From: a virus
Direction: 5' to 3' (one strand)
IMG/VR virus record: IMGVR_UViG_3300013122_000621
Location: 1 to 36,830 of that record
DNA length: 36,830 bases
Shown here: positions 22,128 through 30,422 of the stretch, piece by piece
Layout: every line of letters begins with the position of its first letter
Position numbering within the stretch: position 1 is the stretch's first letter
Translations under genes and position numbers: made by a program
The notes under the pieces: generated by a model
What the model was told of the DNA's origin: nothing
Database searches by the model: none
The model's input: the letters and a program-made list of their open reading frames with translations, nothing else

Positions 22128-22406
22128 ATGGCTTTCGATAAGAAAGGTTTCCGGACGGTCGATTTCATGTTCAACCCGTCCGGCGAGGCCGGCGCAAATC
22201 TCGGCGTCCACAAGTATGTCACCAACGACGACCGCGCGGCCGTCGAAACAGCGGGCTATTTCAACCCGCTCGCCAAACTCCTGAAGGTCGGCGACCATGT
22301 CGATATGACCCTCGCCCTGGGTACTGCGCCGGTAAGGCGAAATTACATCGTCACCGCCAACACCGGCACTGTCGTCACCATTGCCGCCCAGAACATCGCA
22401 GCCTGA
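22128..22406 (+). CDS. Hypothetical protein after capsid, 92 aa
   Basis: A small beta-rich protein: FRTVDFMFNPSGEAGANLGVHKYVTNDD, then a helix and VGDHVDMTLALGTAPVRRNYIVTANTGTVVTIA. Genes of this size next to the major capsid often encode head decoration or completion proteins, and this one sits between two terminator hairpins. ATG 22128 follows AAAGGA. I do not recognise the family, so decoration is only a suggestion. Confidence 0.7.
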   Translation: MAFDKKGFRTVDFMFNPSGEAGANLGVHKYVTNDDRAAVETAGYFNPLAKLLKVGDHVDMTLALGTAPVRRNYIVTANTGTVVTIAAQNIAA

Positions 22407-22424
22407 TGTTTTGATGCAGCCCCG

Positions 22425-22455
22425 CCCTCGTCGGTTCACGCCCCGACGAGGGTTT
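22425..22455 (+). terminator. Second terminator, before tail tubular A
   Basis: Perfect 10-bp stem CCCTCGTCGG/CCGACGAGGG (22425-22434, 22443-22452), 8-nt loop, then TTT. It lies after the 22128 gene and before the tail tubular A gene. Confidence 0.7.
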
Positions 22456-22474
22456 GGCATCTGAGGATTTGCCC

Positions 22475-23104
22475 ATGGCTCTGCTGACCCCGCTTGATAT
22501 CATCAACACCGCATGCGCCCGTATCGGGGAAGAACCGGTTCAGAGCCTTACCGAAGATCTGGGCGGCGGCCAGAGCGCATCGCTGATCTATGAAGAAACC
22601 GTGGATTTCAATCTCGGCATCCAACCTTCGGGTTTTACGTTTGCGCGCGAGGTTCGCCAGCTTTCCCGCTTGACGGACGCTACGCCGCTTACAGGTTTCA
22701 AAAACGTCTTCGAGATCCCGCAACCATACACCGGACTGCCTGTTTTCTTCTCCGATGACGTCACAGATCCGGATCGTCGGTTCGACCGATTTATCTTGAC
22801 CAACGGCCAGGTGCACGCCGACGCCGAACCTCTCTTCGCCATGATCAAGTTCCGGCCAGATCCGCACCGCTGGACCGGCACTTTCAAAACGGCAACGATC
22901 ACCGCGCTGGCCGGAAAGCTCGCTTTCGCGATCGCCTCCAATCGCAACGCCATGTCTGACTTTCTGACCGAAGCATATGGCACGCCATCCGAAGGGTTTC
23001 GCGGCGGTCAGATGCGCGCCGCTCTGTCAGAGGATGGCTTTGCCAATCCGCCGCGGCGGATCCAGACACAGCGCAACCCTCTTGAACACGCCTGGAGGTC
23101 CTGA
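22475..23104 (+). CDS. Tail tubular protein A-like (T7 gp11-type)
   Basis: A 209-aa adaptor protein. Begins LTPLDIINTACARIGEEPVQSL, then a Y-E-E-T segment, and has RWTGTFKTATITALAGKLAFAIASN, typical of the gp11/tail tubular A family that links connector and nozzle. Followed directly by the nozzle gene, with which it shares a base (23104). ATG 22475 follows GAGG. Confidence 0.85.
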   Translation: MALLTPLDIINTACARIGEEPVQSLTEDLGGGQSASLIYEETVDFNLGIQPSGFTFAREVRQLSRLTDATPLTGFKNVFEIPQPYTGLPVFFSDDVTDPDRRFDRFILTNGQVHADAEPLFAMIKFRPDPHRWTGTFKTATITALAGKLAFAIASNRNAMSDFLTEAYGTPSEGFRGGQMRAALSEDGFANPPRRIQTQRNPLEHAWRS

Positions 23105-25134
23105 TGGTTTCCAGCCCTGGACGCATGCAATCGGCATTCACCGCCGGCGAACTCGTGGAGATACTGGAAGAGCGCACAACGCTAAAGTACTTCTCGACCG
23201 GTCTCAAGCGAGCGGAAAACATCGTCGTCGCCCCCCAGGGAGGATTCCGTCTGCGAGACGGTTTACGATTTGTTGGTGATCTGCCGCAGGACGCAGCCAG
23301 AATTTTCCCATTTGATGCATCAAATGGCAGCTATTACGACCTCGTTTTTGCAAGCGATACGTGCCGCGTATGGAGCGCGACAGAGCAAGTCGCGAGCATG
23401 ACTATCGAGGGTCTTGCTTCACATATTCCCGAGCTCACCGCGGCTCAACGTCTCGACACGATGCTGCTGTTCCATCAAGATCTGCAGTCCAAGCGCATCA
23501 GGCTGATGCCGAGCGGTTGGGTAGTGGATAACGTGCCCTACGACGCCCTGCCGAACTATGATTATGGAGCCGTCTACAGCAATGGCGTTCCAGCAGAATG
23601 GCGATTGGAATTTGTCGGGCTTGAGACCGGTTCGACGATATTTGTGCTGACAGTGTCGGGACAGGAAACCCAGTCCATCTTTTACGATGCAAACATGACT
23701 GTCCTGATATCCCACATTGTGACCGCGCTGGATAATCTTCCCAACGTGTACCCCGGCTTTTCAGTCGTAGCTCCCTCTGTGAACAAGATTGTAATCACCT
23801 TCTCTGGCACCGGAAATGAGGGGGATGGCTGGGCGGTTTCAGGCAGAATTATCAATAAATCCGACGCGGCTGTTCTCTCCGTCAGGCAAACGCCCGGGGT
23901 CGCTCCTGGCGAGCCAGTAATATCAGCTGCACGAGGCTGGCCACAGTGCGGGTGTTTTTATCAGCAGCGCCTCATTGTTGGCGGATTCCGTTCTCTTCCA
24001 AATGCCTGGATGGCATCAAGGCAGGCCGACTATTTCAATTACGACAATCGCTTCACCGAAGCGAGTGGACCTTTCCTCGTACCCATGGACATCGCCGGCG
24101 GTGAACGCATCGAGGCGGTCGTGACGTCTCTCAATCTCCAGATATTCACGACCCAGGCGGAATACTGGATTGCGGAGCGAGCCCTGTCCAAAACCGAAGC
24201 ACCGAACCATGTGCAGGCCTCCCGCAACGGTATCAAGCGCGGCGTCCCTGTAGCGGAAAATGAGGGGGCATCCCTCTGGTGTCACAGCAATGGCTCAACC
24301 TTGGGAGAGTTGCGGTATACCGACCAGGAAGGGAATTACATCGCCACCAATATTTCCCTTCTGGCGCCACACCTCCTGCAGGACGTTTCTGACATGGCTG
24401 TGCGCCGCGCCACGGCCTCGATGGATGGCAACGTTGGCTGCATCCTCCTCGAGGATGGAAACGCCCGTCTCGTCACCCTTCTGCGTGAACAGGAAGTGAC
24501 GGCTTTCGCCAGAATGACGGCTGACGGAAATTTCAAGGCCGTGTCCCGCAACGGCCGAAACGAACTATCCTTCATCATGGATCATGGCGGACAGCGCACC
24601 CTTGAGAGGATGGAAAACGGCTTGCTGCTGGACGAGGCGATAGATTTCGCTTTCGGTTCGCCGACGGCCGTCATCATGGGCCTGGCCAGGTTCAACGGTC
24701 GGCAGGTTTGGGCGATCGGCGATCGCAACGTTTTTGGACCTTTCACCGTCGCTTCAGGCGCAATCACGCTGCCCGTTGCTGTTTCGGCCGCCACGATCGG
24801 AACATGGCGGCCGCCGGTGGTTTCGACACTTCCTCCCCCGAGGGAGGTAGGGCCGAACACGGTGCTGAAGCGAAAAGCGAGGATCCACACCGTCCATATT
24901 TCCGTGCTCGACACAACCAGCCTGGCGATCGGCACCAATGGCGGCCCGCTTCATGACGTCGATCTTTATCGTTGGGGTGTGGCGGCCGATGTTCCCGAGC
25001 TAGACCAGGGTGTAACCCGGAGCATCAAGATCAGCGGCCTTCGTGGTTATTCCGATGCACCTTTCGTCACCATATCACAAACGCGCCCCGGTAGACTGAA
25101 CATCCGGGCCATTACGGTAGAGGCTGCACTATAA
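23104..25134 (+). CDS. Tail tubular protein B-like nozzle (T7 gp12-type)
   Basis: A 676-aa protein. The N-terminus MQSAFTAGELVEILEERTTLKYF, then ENIVVAPQGGFRLRDGLRFV, is the pattern found at the start of phage nozzle proteins (F-x-x-G-E-L...K-Y...G-G...R-x-G-x-x-F). The rest is beta-rich, with Ile/Val/Thr strands. It should form the distal part of the short tail tube. Shine-Dalgarno GGAGG lies before ATG 23104. Confidence 0.85.
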   Translation: MVSSPGRMQSAFTAGELVEILEERTTLKYFSTGLKRAENIVVAPQGGFRLRDGLRFVGDLPQDAARIFPFDASNGSYYDLVFASDTCRVWSATEQVASMTIEGLASHIPELTAAQRLDTMLLFHQDLQSKRIRLMPSGWVVDNVPYDALPNYDYGAVYSNGVPAEWRLEFVGLETGSTIFVLTVSGQETQSIFYDANMTVLISHIVTALDNLPNVYPGFSVVAPSVNKIVITFSGTGNEGDGWAVSGRIINKSDAAVLSVRQTPGVAPGEPVISAARGWPQCGCFYQQRLIVGGFRSLPNAWMASRQADYFNYDNRFTEASGPFLVPMDIAGGERIEAVVTSLNLQIFTTQAEYWIAERALSKTEAPNHVQASRNGIKRGVPVAENEGASLWCHSNGSTLGELRYTDQEGNYIATNISLLAPHLLQDVSDMAVRRATASMDGNVGCILLEDGNARLVTLLREQEVTAFARMTADGNFKAVSRNGRNELSFIMDHGGQRTLERMENGLLLDEAIDFAFGSPTAVIMGLARFNGRQVWAIGDRNVFGPFTVASGAITLPVAVSAATIGTWRPPVVSTLPPPREVGPNTVLKRKARIHTVHISVLDTTSLAIGTNGGPLHDVDLYRWGVAADVPELDQGVTRSIKISGLRGYSDAPFVTISQTRPGRLNIRAITVEAAL

Positions 25135-25147
25135 TGGAGATGCAGCC

Positions 25148-25714
25148 ATGGAACTTGCCGTCGCGGCGATCGGGAAAGTTTTTGCGGGACTAGGATTGTC
25201 AGGTGCGGCAACTGGTGCCGCCGCAACCACGGCGGCCGGCGCAGCCACTGGCGCCGCGGCGGCCGGATCCGGAGCACTTGGCGCCCTTCAGGGGTTCTCT
25301 ACCGTCCTCAAGGTTCTTGGCACTATCGGAGCCGGCGCGGCCGCCGCCCGCGAGAGCAATGACCTTGCCGCCCAGACCATGCTGCAGGAAGGCCAGGAAC
25401 AGCTGGCCGGCGAGCAGCGGAAAACCAAGATGTCGCGTGAACTGGCTCGCGTTCTCGGCAACAATGATGTTGCCTATGCAGCCGCTGGCATCGATCTCAC
25501 CCAGGGCGTTGCCGCCGACAGTGCCGCCAATGCCAAGACCCGTGCTGCAGACGAGATCTCCATCGACCAGCAGGATACGGATTTCCGCCGCACCATGTAT
25601 CGCCTGCGGGCGCAAAACCTCGTGGCCCGGGGGAAATCCCAGAAAGGCGGCGCACTTCTCAGCGCCTTCGGCGACGTCGCCAATTACGGTATCGGCCTGA
25701 TGGAGAGAGGCTAA
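25148..25714 (+). CDS. Internal virion protein, small (T7 gp14-like)
   Basis: A 188-aa protein with an Ala/Gly-rich hydrophobic N-terminal half (residues about 5-70: alternating GAATGAAATTAAG and ALGALQGFSTVLKVLGTIGAGAAA), then a helical Gln/Glu-rich C-terminal half. This is the profile of the small inner-core/ejection protein of T7-like phages, which inserts in the envelope. A GGAG precedes the ATG. The next gene overlaps at TAATG. Confidence 0.8.
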   Translation: MELAVAAIGKVFAGLGLSGAATGAAATTAAGAATGAAAAGSGALGALQGFSTVLKVLGTIGAGAAAARESNDLAAQTMLQEGQEQLAGEQRKTKMSRELARVLGNNDVAYAAAGIDLTQGVAADSAANAKTRAADEISIDQQDTDFRRTMYRLRAQNLVARGKSQKGGALLSAFGDVANYGIGLMERG

Positions 25715-28590
25715 TGGCAAACAGACAGGTTCGCAATCCGGGCCAGTTGGCCCGCTTCGACATGAGTGCTGCGATCGGCGATGCGCCGAGCTTTGCGGTT
25801 AACACCGGCCAGGCCGCTGAAGCGCTCGCCAGCGTCGCCGGCAATCTGTCGGACACTCTCGGGAAGATGGCCGACCGCGCCGCCCAGCGCGAAGGTGAGC
25901 TTGCAGGTTTGACAACCGGCCAAGAGGCTGCCGGATCCTATCTTCAGCAATCGCAGGCGAACGGAACTGCGGCTGGTGTCGCAGGGACCGGCCCATGGTA
26001 CGAGCAGGCGAAAGCCCTGTTGCGAAAAGAGGAAGGGTTTCGCGACGTCCCTTATTATGACGTGAACGCCCATCGCGTCGGCTACGGATCGGACACCACG
26101 GTAACAGCCGACGGCAAGGTGGTGAAAGTCGTCAAGGGAATGAAGATCACCCGCGATGACGCGGAGCGCGATCTCGATTACCGTCTGACAAAGCGCGAGG
26201 GCCTGCAGGTTCAGAAGCAGCTGGGCGACACCTGGAACAGGTTGCCGGAAAGCGCGAAAGCCGCCCTTGCATCAGTCGGCTACAATTACGGCTCCCTGCC
26301 GAAAGAGGTTGTCGCCGCGGCAAAGACCGGGAACCTCGAGATGCTGTCTTCAGCAGTCGCTGGTTTGAGCTCGAACAAGACGCGGCGCCAGCGGGAAGCC
26401 TCTATGATCCTGGGCGCCCGTAGCGCACCCGTGCAGACCGCAAGTGCAACGCCAGCCCAGTCTGCAGGCGCGGCGCCGGCGAAAACCGCCACGGCACCTG
26501 TAGGTGTTGACCCGACGAAAACAGCCAGTACGGAAACGCCTCTTTCGACGACACCGCTTGCCCTTCGTCGTGATGGCACAATTCGGGGAGAGGCTTTCGA
26601 CAATGCCGCCCTTTCGTCCTGGGGCTGGCGCATGCAGGAGGGCATTTCAAACGACCTCTATGCAGCAGCGCAGCAATTCGAGGAAGACCCGGCCGGCTAC
26701 GCTGGCGCCGCGGAAACGATCCGCAAAAAATACGCGGATGAACTACCGAACGATCCCAAGGCGCGGGACATGTTCGACAAAAGCTTCGTCAACCAGAACC
26801 AGGCCTACACGCGGAACATTAACGCGCAGCATGAGAAGAAACTGCGGGAAGAGCAGCTTTCGTCGTTTTCGGCGGGCTATAGCTCGAGGCTCGTCGACTT
26901 TGAGCGCCAGGCGCAGGTGCTGGGTGCGAACCCGGACGGCGACGCAATCATTGCCGAGCAGACCCGGAGCTTTCAGCGTTCGATCGACGGCGCCGAGGCA
27001 CAGGGCATTCTCACTCCCGCCCAGGCGGCAAAGTACAAGCTCGATGTGGCCGATACCGCGGCGCGCGGCAGGATACAGGGCGTCTACGATGCGCTTCCGA
27101 CGCCGGAGCAGAAAGAGGCTTTCGCCACCAGCCTCCTGAATGACTGGAAGGAGCAAAAAGGCCCTCTCGCTGCCCTGCCCTATGATACGGTCAAGGGCAT
27201 TTCCAATACGCTTTTCAACGACGCCCGGGAACAGATCAACCGGCGCACTGCGTCCAACAAGGCGGAAAAAATCCGCGTCGATGCGCTGATCGAGGATGAC
27301 GTCGCCAGCATCGCCGCGACCGGCAAGGGCCTCGATCCGGCATCTTCAGGCCTTGACCCGGCAAAGGTCGGGGAGATCATCGGTCCCGAGGGGATGCAGA
27401 AATGGCGGCTGGGGCAGGATCGTGCCAACCGCATCTATTCCGCGACAAACGGCATGGAGGTACAGAGCACCGCCGATCTCAATCAGCGCCTCACGCTGAT
27501 GAAACCTGAAGCCGGAAAACCGGGTTACGCCGACGAGCTCGAGATCTACGAGGCCGCCCGCAAGCGCGCCCAGGACGTCCTGAAGGAGCGGCAGACAGAC
27601 CCTCTCGGCCAGGCCGCACGCGGTGGCGCGATCGAAGTCCAGCCGATCGACGCCACGTCGGCCGACGAGCTCTCCCGTACATTGACATTGCGAAAGACCC
27701 AGCGTGACCAGGTCGCGGGCCTCTATCAGCAACAGGTGCCGGTTTTCCGGCCTGGGGAAAAAGAGGCCCTTTCCGCTGCCATTCTGCGTAAACCCGAGAT
27801 GCTGCCGGCATTCGCCATGTCGGTGCAGGAAGCATTCGGGAACGAGGCGCCACGCGTGCTCTCCGAGATTAGCGAAGATGGCCCGATCATCGCCCACGCT
27901 GCCGGCCTCTCTCTCGCGTCGGGTGATACTTCGATCGCCAACGACGTCGCCGACACCTTGGCCAACAAACGTGAAAAGGTCTACACCGCCAAAATGCCTG
28001 CGCAGGGCGACATGTCGAATTTTGCCAACGGCGAGATCGGCGGCGCCATGTATGCGGATCCGCGCACGCAATCGGCGCTAGTCCAGACCGCCTCCATCCT
28101 CTTCGAGCAGATGGCAAACCAGCATGGCTTTGATGCAACTGATCTGAAAACCGAAGGATCGATTGCGCGGGCTGCATTCTCCCGCGCGATCGACCGCGCC
28201 GCGGGCGCACGCACGGTTGGCGACAAGACCTTCGGCGGCTTGGCCGAGGTCAACGGCGCCCGGATCATTGTGCCCTCAGACATGGAGAAAGATCGGCCCG
28301 CCCGCCTGCTAGCCGGCCTCACGCCTGCCCAGATGGAAAAGCTGCCACCGATCGACAGCAGCAACGAGTTCAAGATCCCGATCGATAAGATCCGGCAGGC
28401 GAAACTAGTGTCAGTCGGCGACGGCCTCTATCGAGTGGCGCTGAACGATCCGTTGAGCGACGACCCCAAATATCTTCGTGCCGCCGGCGGAACGTTCTGG
28501 ACCCTAAACATCCGCCAACTGGACGAGGTTTCCAAAACTACCCGCTCCCGTGATGAAGAACTCGATCTCACACCGTGGACCCCGCTATGA
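25714..28590 (+). CDS. Internal virion protein with GH24 lysozyme domain
   Basis: A 958-aa protein. Residues about 95-240 are a GH24 (T4-type) lysozyme domain: ALLRKEEGFRDVPYYDVN, with Glu107 and Asp116 at catalytic spacing, then HRVGYGSDTT. The Thr normally before the GYG is Arg121 here, so the triad is incomplete in the classic sense; Glu and Asp may suffice. The rest is Ala/Gln/Glu-rich and probably helical. It should be carried in the head and help DNA entry by cutting peptidoglycan. T7 has this role in gp16 with a lytic transglycosylase; here the enzyme family differs. Confidence 0.85.
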   Translation: MANRQVRNPGQLARFDMSAAIGDAPSFAVNTGQAAEALASVAGNLSDTLGKMADRAAQREGELAGLTTGQEAAGSYLQQSQANGTAAGVAGTGPWYEQAKALLRKEEGFRDVPYYDVNAHRVGYGSDTTVTADGKVVKVVKGMKITRDDAERDLDYRLTKREGLQVQKQLGDTWNRLPESAKAALASVGYNYGSLPKEVVAAAKTGNLEMLSSAVAGLSSNKTRRQREASMILGARSAPVQTASATPAQSAGAAPAKTATAPVGVDPTKTASTETPLSTTPLALRRDGTIRGEAFDNAALSSWGWRMQEGISNDLYAAAQQFEEDPAGYAGAAETIRKKYADELPNDPKARDMFDKSFVNQNQAYTRNINAQHEKKLREEQLSSFSAGYSSRLVDFERQAQVLGANPDGDAIIAEQTRSFQRSIDGAEAQGILTPAQAAKYKLDVADTAARGRIQGVYDALPTPEQKEAFATSLLNDWKEQKGPLAALPYDTVKGISNTLFNDAREQINRRTASNKAEKIRVDALIEDDVASIAATGKGLDPASSGLDPAKVGEIIGPEGMQKWRLGQDRANRIYSATNGMEVQSTADLNQRLTLMKPEAGKPGYADELEIYEAARKRAQDVLKERQTDPLGQAARGGAIEVQPIDATSADELSRTLTLRKTQRDQVAGLYQQQVPVFRPGEKEALSAAILRKPEMLPAFAMSVQEAFGNEAPRVLSEISEDGPIIAHAAGLSLASGDTSIANDVADTLANKREKVYTAKMPAQGDMSNFANGEIGGAMYADPRTQSALVQTASILFEQMANQHGFDATDLKTEGSIARAAFSRAIDRAAGARTVGDKTFGGLAEVNGARIIVPSDMEKDRPARLLAGLTPAQMEKLPPIDSSNEFKIPIDKIRQAKLVSVGDGLYRVALNDPLSDDPKYLRAAGGTFWTLNIRQLDEVSKTTRSRDEELDLTPWTPL

Positions 28591-30422
28591 GTTTCTGGTT
28601 CTCCCCAATCCGCGATGATGCCCCCGCTTCCTGGGCAGACGGTCAATCGACGCTTGGCGAAATACTATCCGCTGGCACTGAGCAGATGCGCCTCGTAGAT
28701 AACACGACGGCAAAGGCCGAGGCCTACACCCGCGCTTATGATGAGCGGATCCGCGCGATCCGCGATGCAACCGGCGAAACGTTCGAAAACCCAATGAATG
28801 TCAGCGTTGCACGGGACGAACCGGCGCAACGTTTCGACCCGCAACGCGGCATCATCAGCGATACAGAACGCACGGCCGTCAAGATGCAGGAGGCCGTTGA
28901 TCGCTTTAACATCTGGCTTTCCGACGTCGAGAAACGCCATCCTGATCGTGCCTCAATCATCCGTGCCGGTGTGCCTGTCGAACGTGACGCCGAGGCCCTG
29001 GCGAAGAATGCTGACGAACGCCTGGCGAAAGCCATGGCCGCTCACGACGGTATAGGCAAGTGGGTGGCCGCAATCACTGGCGGTGTCATCGGTTCCGGTT
29101 ACGACCCTATCCAGGTTATGACGATGTTTGCCGGGGGTGGGCCAGGTGGCGCACGCACCATTGGCGGTCGCATTCTTTCGACGGCGCTGAAGGAGGCTGC
29201 CGTCAATGGCTTTGTTGAAGCCGCGCTTCAGCCACAGGTTCAGTCCTGGCGGAAGGAAATCGGGATTGAGAACGGCCTTAACGAAGCCCTCAAGAATGTC
29301 GCCTTTGCCGCGACCGTCGGCGGTGTTCTCGGCGGTGGCGTCCAAGCCGGCGGTGAAGCTATTCGTCGTGTGTTACGTCCGCGTGAGGTCGAGCAGATCG
29401 CTGAAGCGGTCGCAGCATCGCCGGCGACACGACCGGAGATCCGCGAGGCTTTTTCCGGCGATCCGATCCGCGCCAGCGAAATTGCCGCACCGATACGCAG
29501 CGCCATGCCGGCCGAAGCGCGCGGCGCCATCGACGCCATCAGCGCCATGCGTGCCATCGACGACATGCGGCCCGCGGCCGCCACGGTCGAGACCCATGAT
29601 GCCGCAATCAGCCAGGCCATGCGGGCTGCGCAGACAAACACGCCATTTTCGTTCGAACCGGATCCGGAACAGGTGCGCCGCATCGTTGACCAGCTTGTGC
29701 CGGAAAGCGTTACCAGCAAAGCCGCCGGCGCGGACACGCTTGCGCAATTCCTTATGCGGACAGGCGGCGTGCAGGATTTCCGCGGCGAACTGAGGGCGCT
29801 TGGGCTGGAGAACGTCAGCGAGCGTTTCGTGGGCCGTCTCGTCCGCGAAAACGGTCTGCCGCTCGACGAGGCGCGCAGAGCAGCTGCAGAGGCCGGTTAT
29901 TTCGATCATCGCTATGGCACGCCTGACGAGGCCATGGAAAAAAGTACCATCCGCGACCTGCTCGATGAACTGGACGCCGGATCCCGCCAAACTTCCCGTT
30001 CCATCGATGACGGTGGCCGCGCTTATGCCGACGGCCTGGTGAATGACCTGGTTGCCCGCGCCGGTCCCGCCGTCGACGACAAATTGATCCTGAAGGCGGC
30101 CGAGCTTTCCAATTCGGAAAACATTGCGCCGGCGGAAGCGCTGGACCGCGTCCTGATTGATGCCGATCGGGCGGCTGAAGAAGCCACACGGATCCCTGTG
30201 GCGCCGGAGCGGATCGACGTCAACGACATGCGCGGCGGCCTCGATGATCCAGGCCGGCCGATCGAGGACACGTTTTTCACCGACGAGGATCTCGCGGATC
30301 TTCCGGATGATTTCGATATTCCCTTTTTCGACGACGGCCGCGCCGTCACGCCTGAAGGGATCAAGGAAGAGCTCGAGCGCCTCGACTGGCTCTCGACCGT
30401 TGTGGAGGCCTGTCGGGCATGA
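28587..30422 (+). CDS. Internal virion protein, 611 aa
   Basis: A large, mostly helical protein with a Gly-rich segment around residues 150-210 (WVAAITGGVIGSG, then FAGGGPGGARTIGG), which could interact with membranes, and many Ala/Arg/Glu residues. The acidic C-terminal section contains DFDIPFFDDGRAV. It lies between the lysozyme-carrying protein and the largest one, in the cluster of ejection proteins. ATG 28587 overlaps the previous stop. No family name is certain. Confidence 0.75.
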   Translation: MSFWFSPIRDDAPASWADGQSTLGEILSAGTEQMRLVDNTTAKAEAYTRAYDERIRAIRDATGETFENPMNVSVARDEPAQRFDPQRGIISDTERTAVKMQEAVDRFNIWLSDVEKRHPDRASIIRAGVPVERDAEALAKNADERLAKAMAAHDGIGKWVAAITGGVIGSGYDPIQVMTMFAGGGPGGARTIGGRILSTALKEAAVNGFVEAALQPQVQSWRKEIGIENGLNEALKNVAFAATVGGVLGGGVQAGGEAIRRVLRPREVEQIAEAVAASPATRPEIREAFSGDPIRASEIAAPIRSAMPAEARGAIDAISAMRAIDDMRPAAATVETHDAAISQAMRAAQTNTPFSFEPDPEQVRRIVDQLVPESVTSKAAGADTLAQFLMRTGGVQDFRGELRALGLENVSERFVGRLVRENGLPLDEARRAAAEAGYFDHRYGTPDEAMEKSTIRDLLDELDAGSRQTSRSIDDGGRAYADGLVNDLVARAGPAVDDKLILKAAELSNSENIAPAEALDRVLIDADRAAEEATRIPVAPERIDVNDMRGGLDDPGRPIEDTFFTDEDLADLPDDFDIPFFDDGRAVTPEGIKEELERLDWLSTVVEACRA

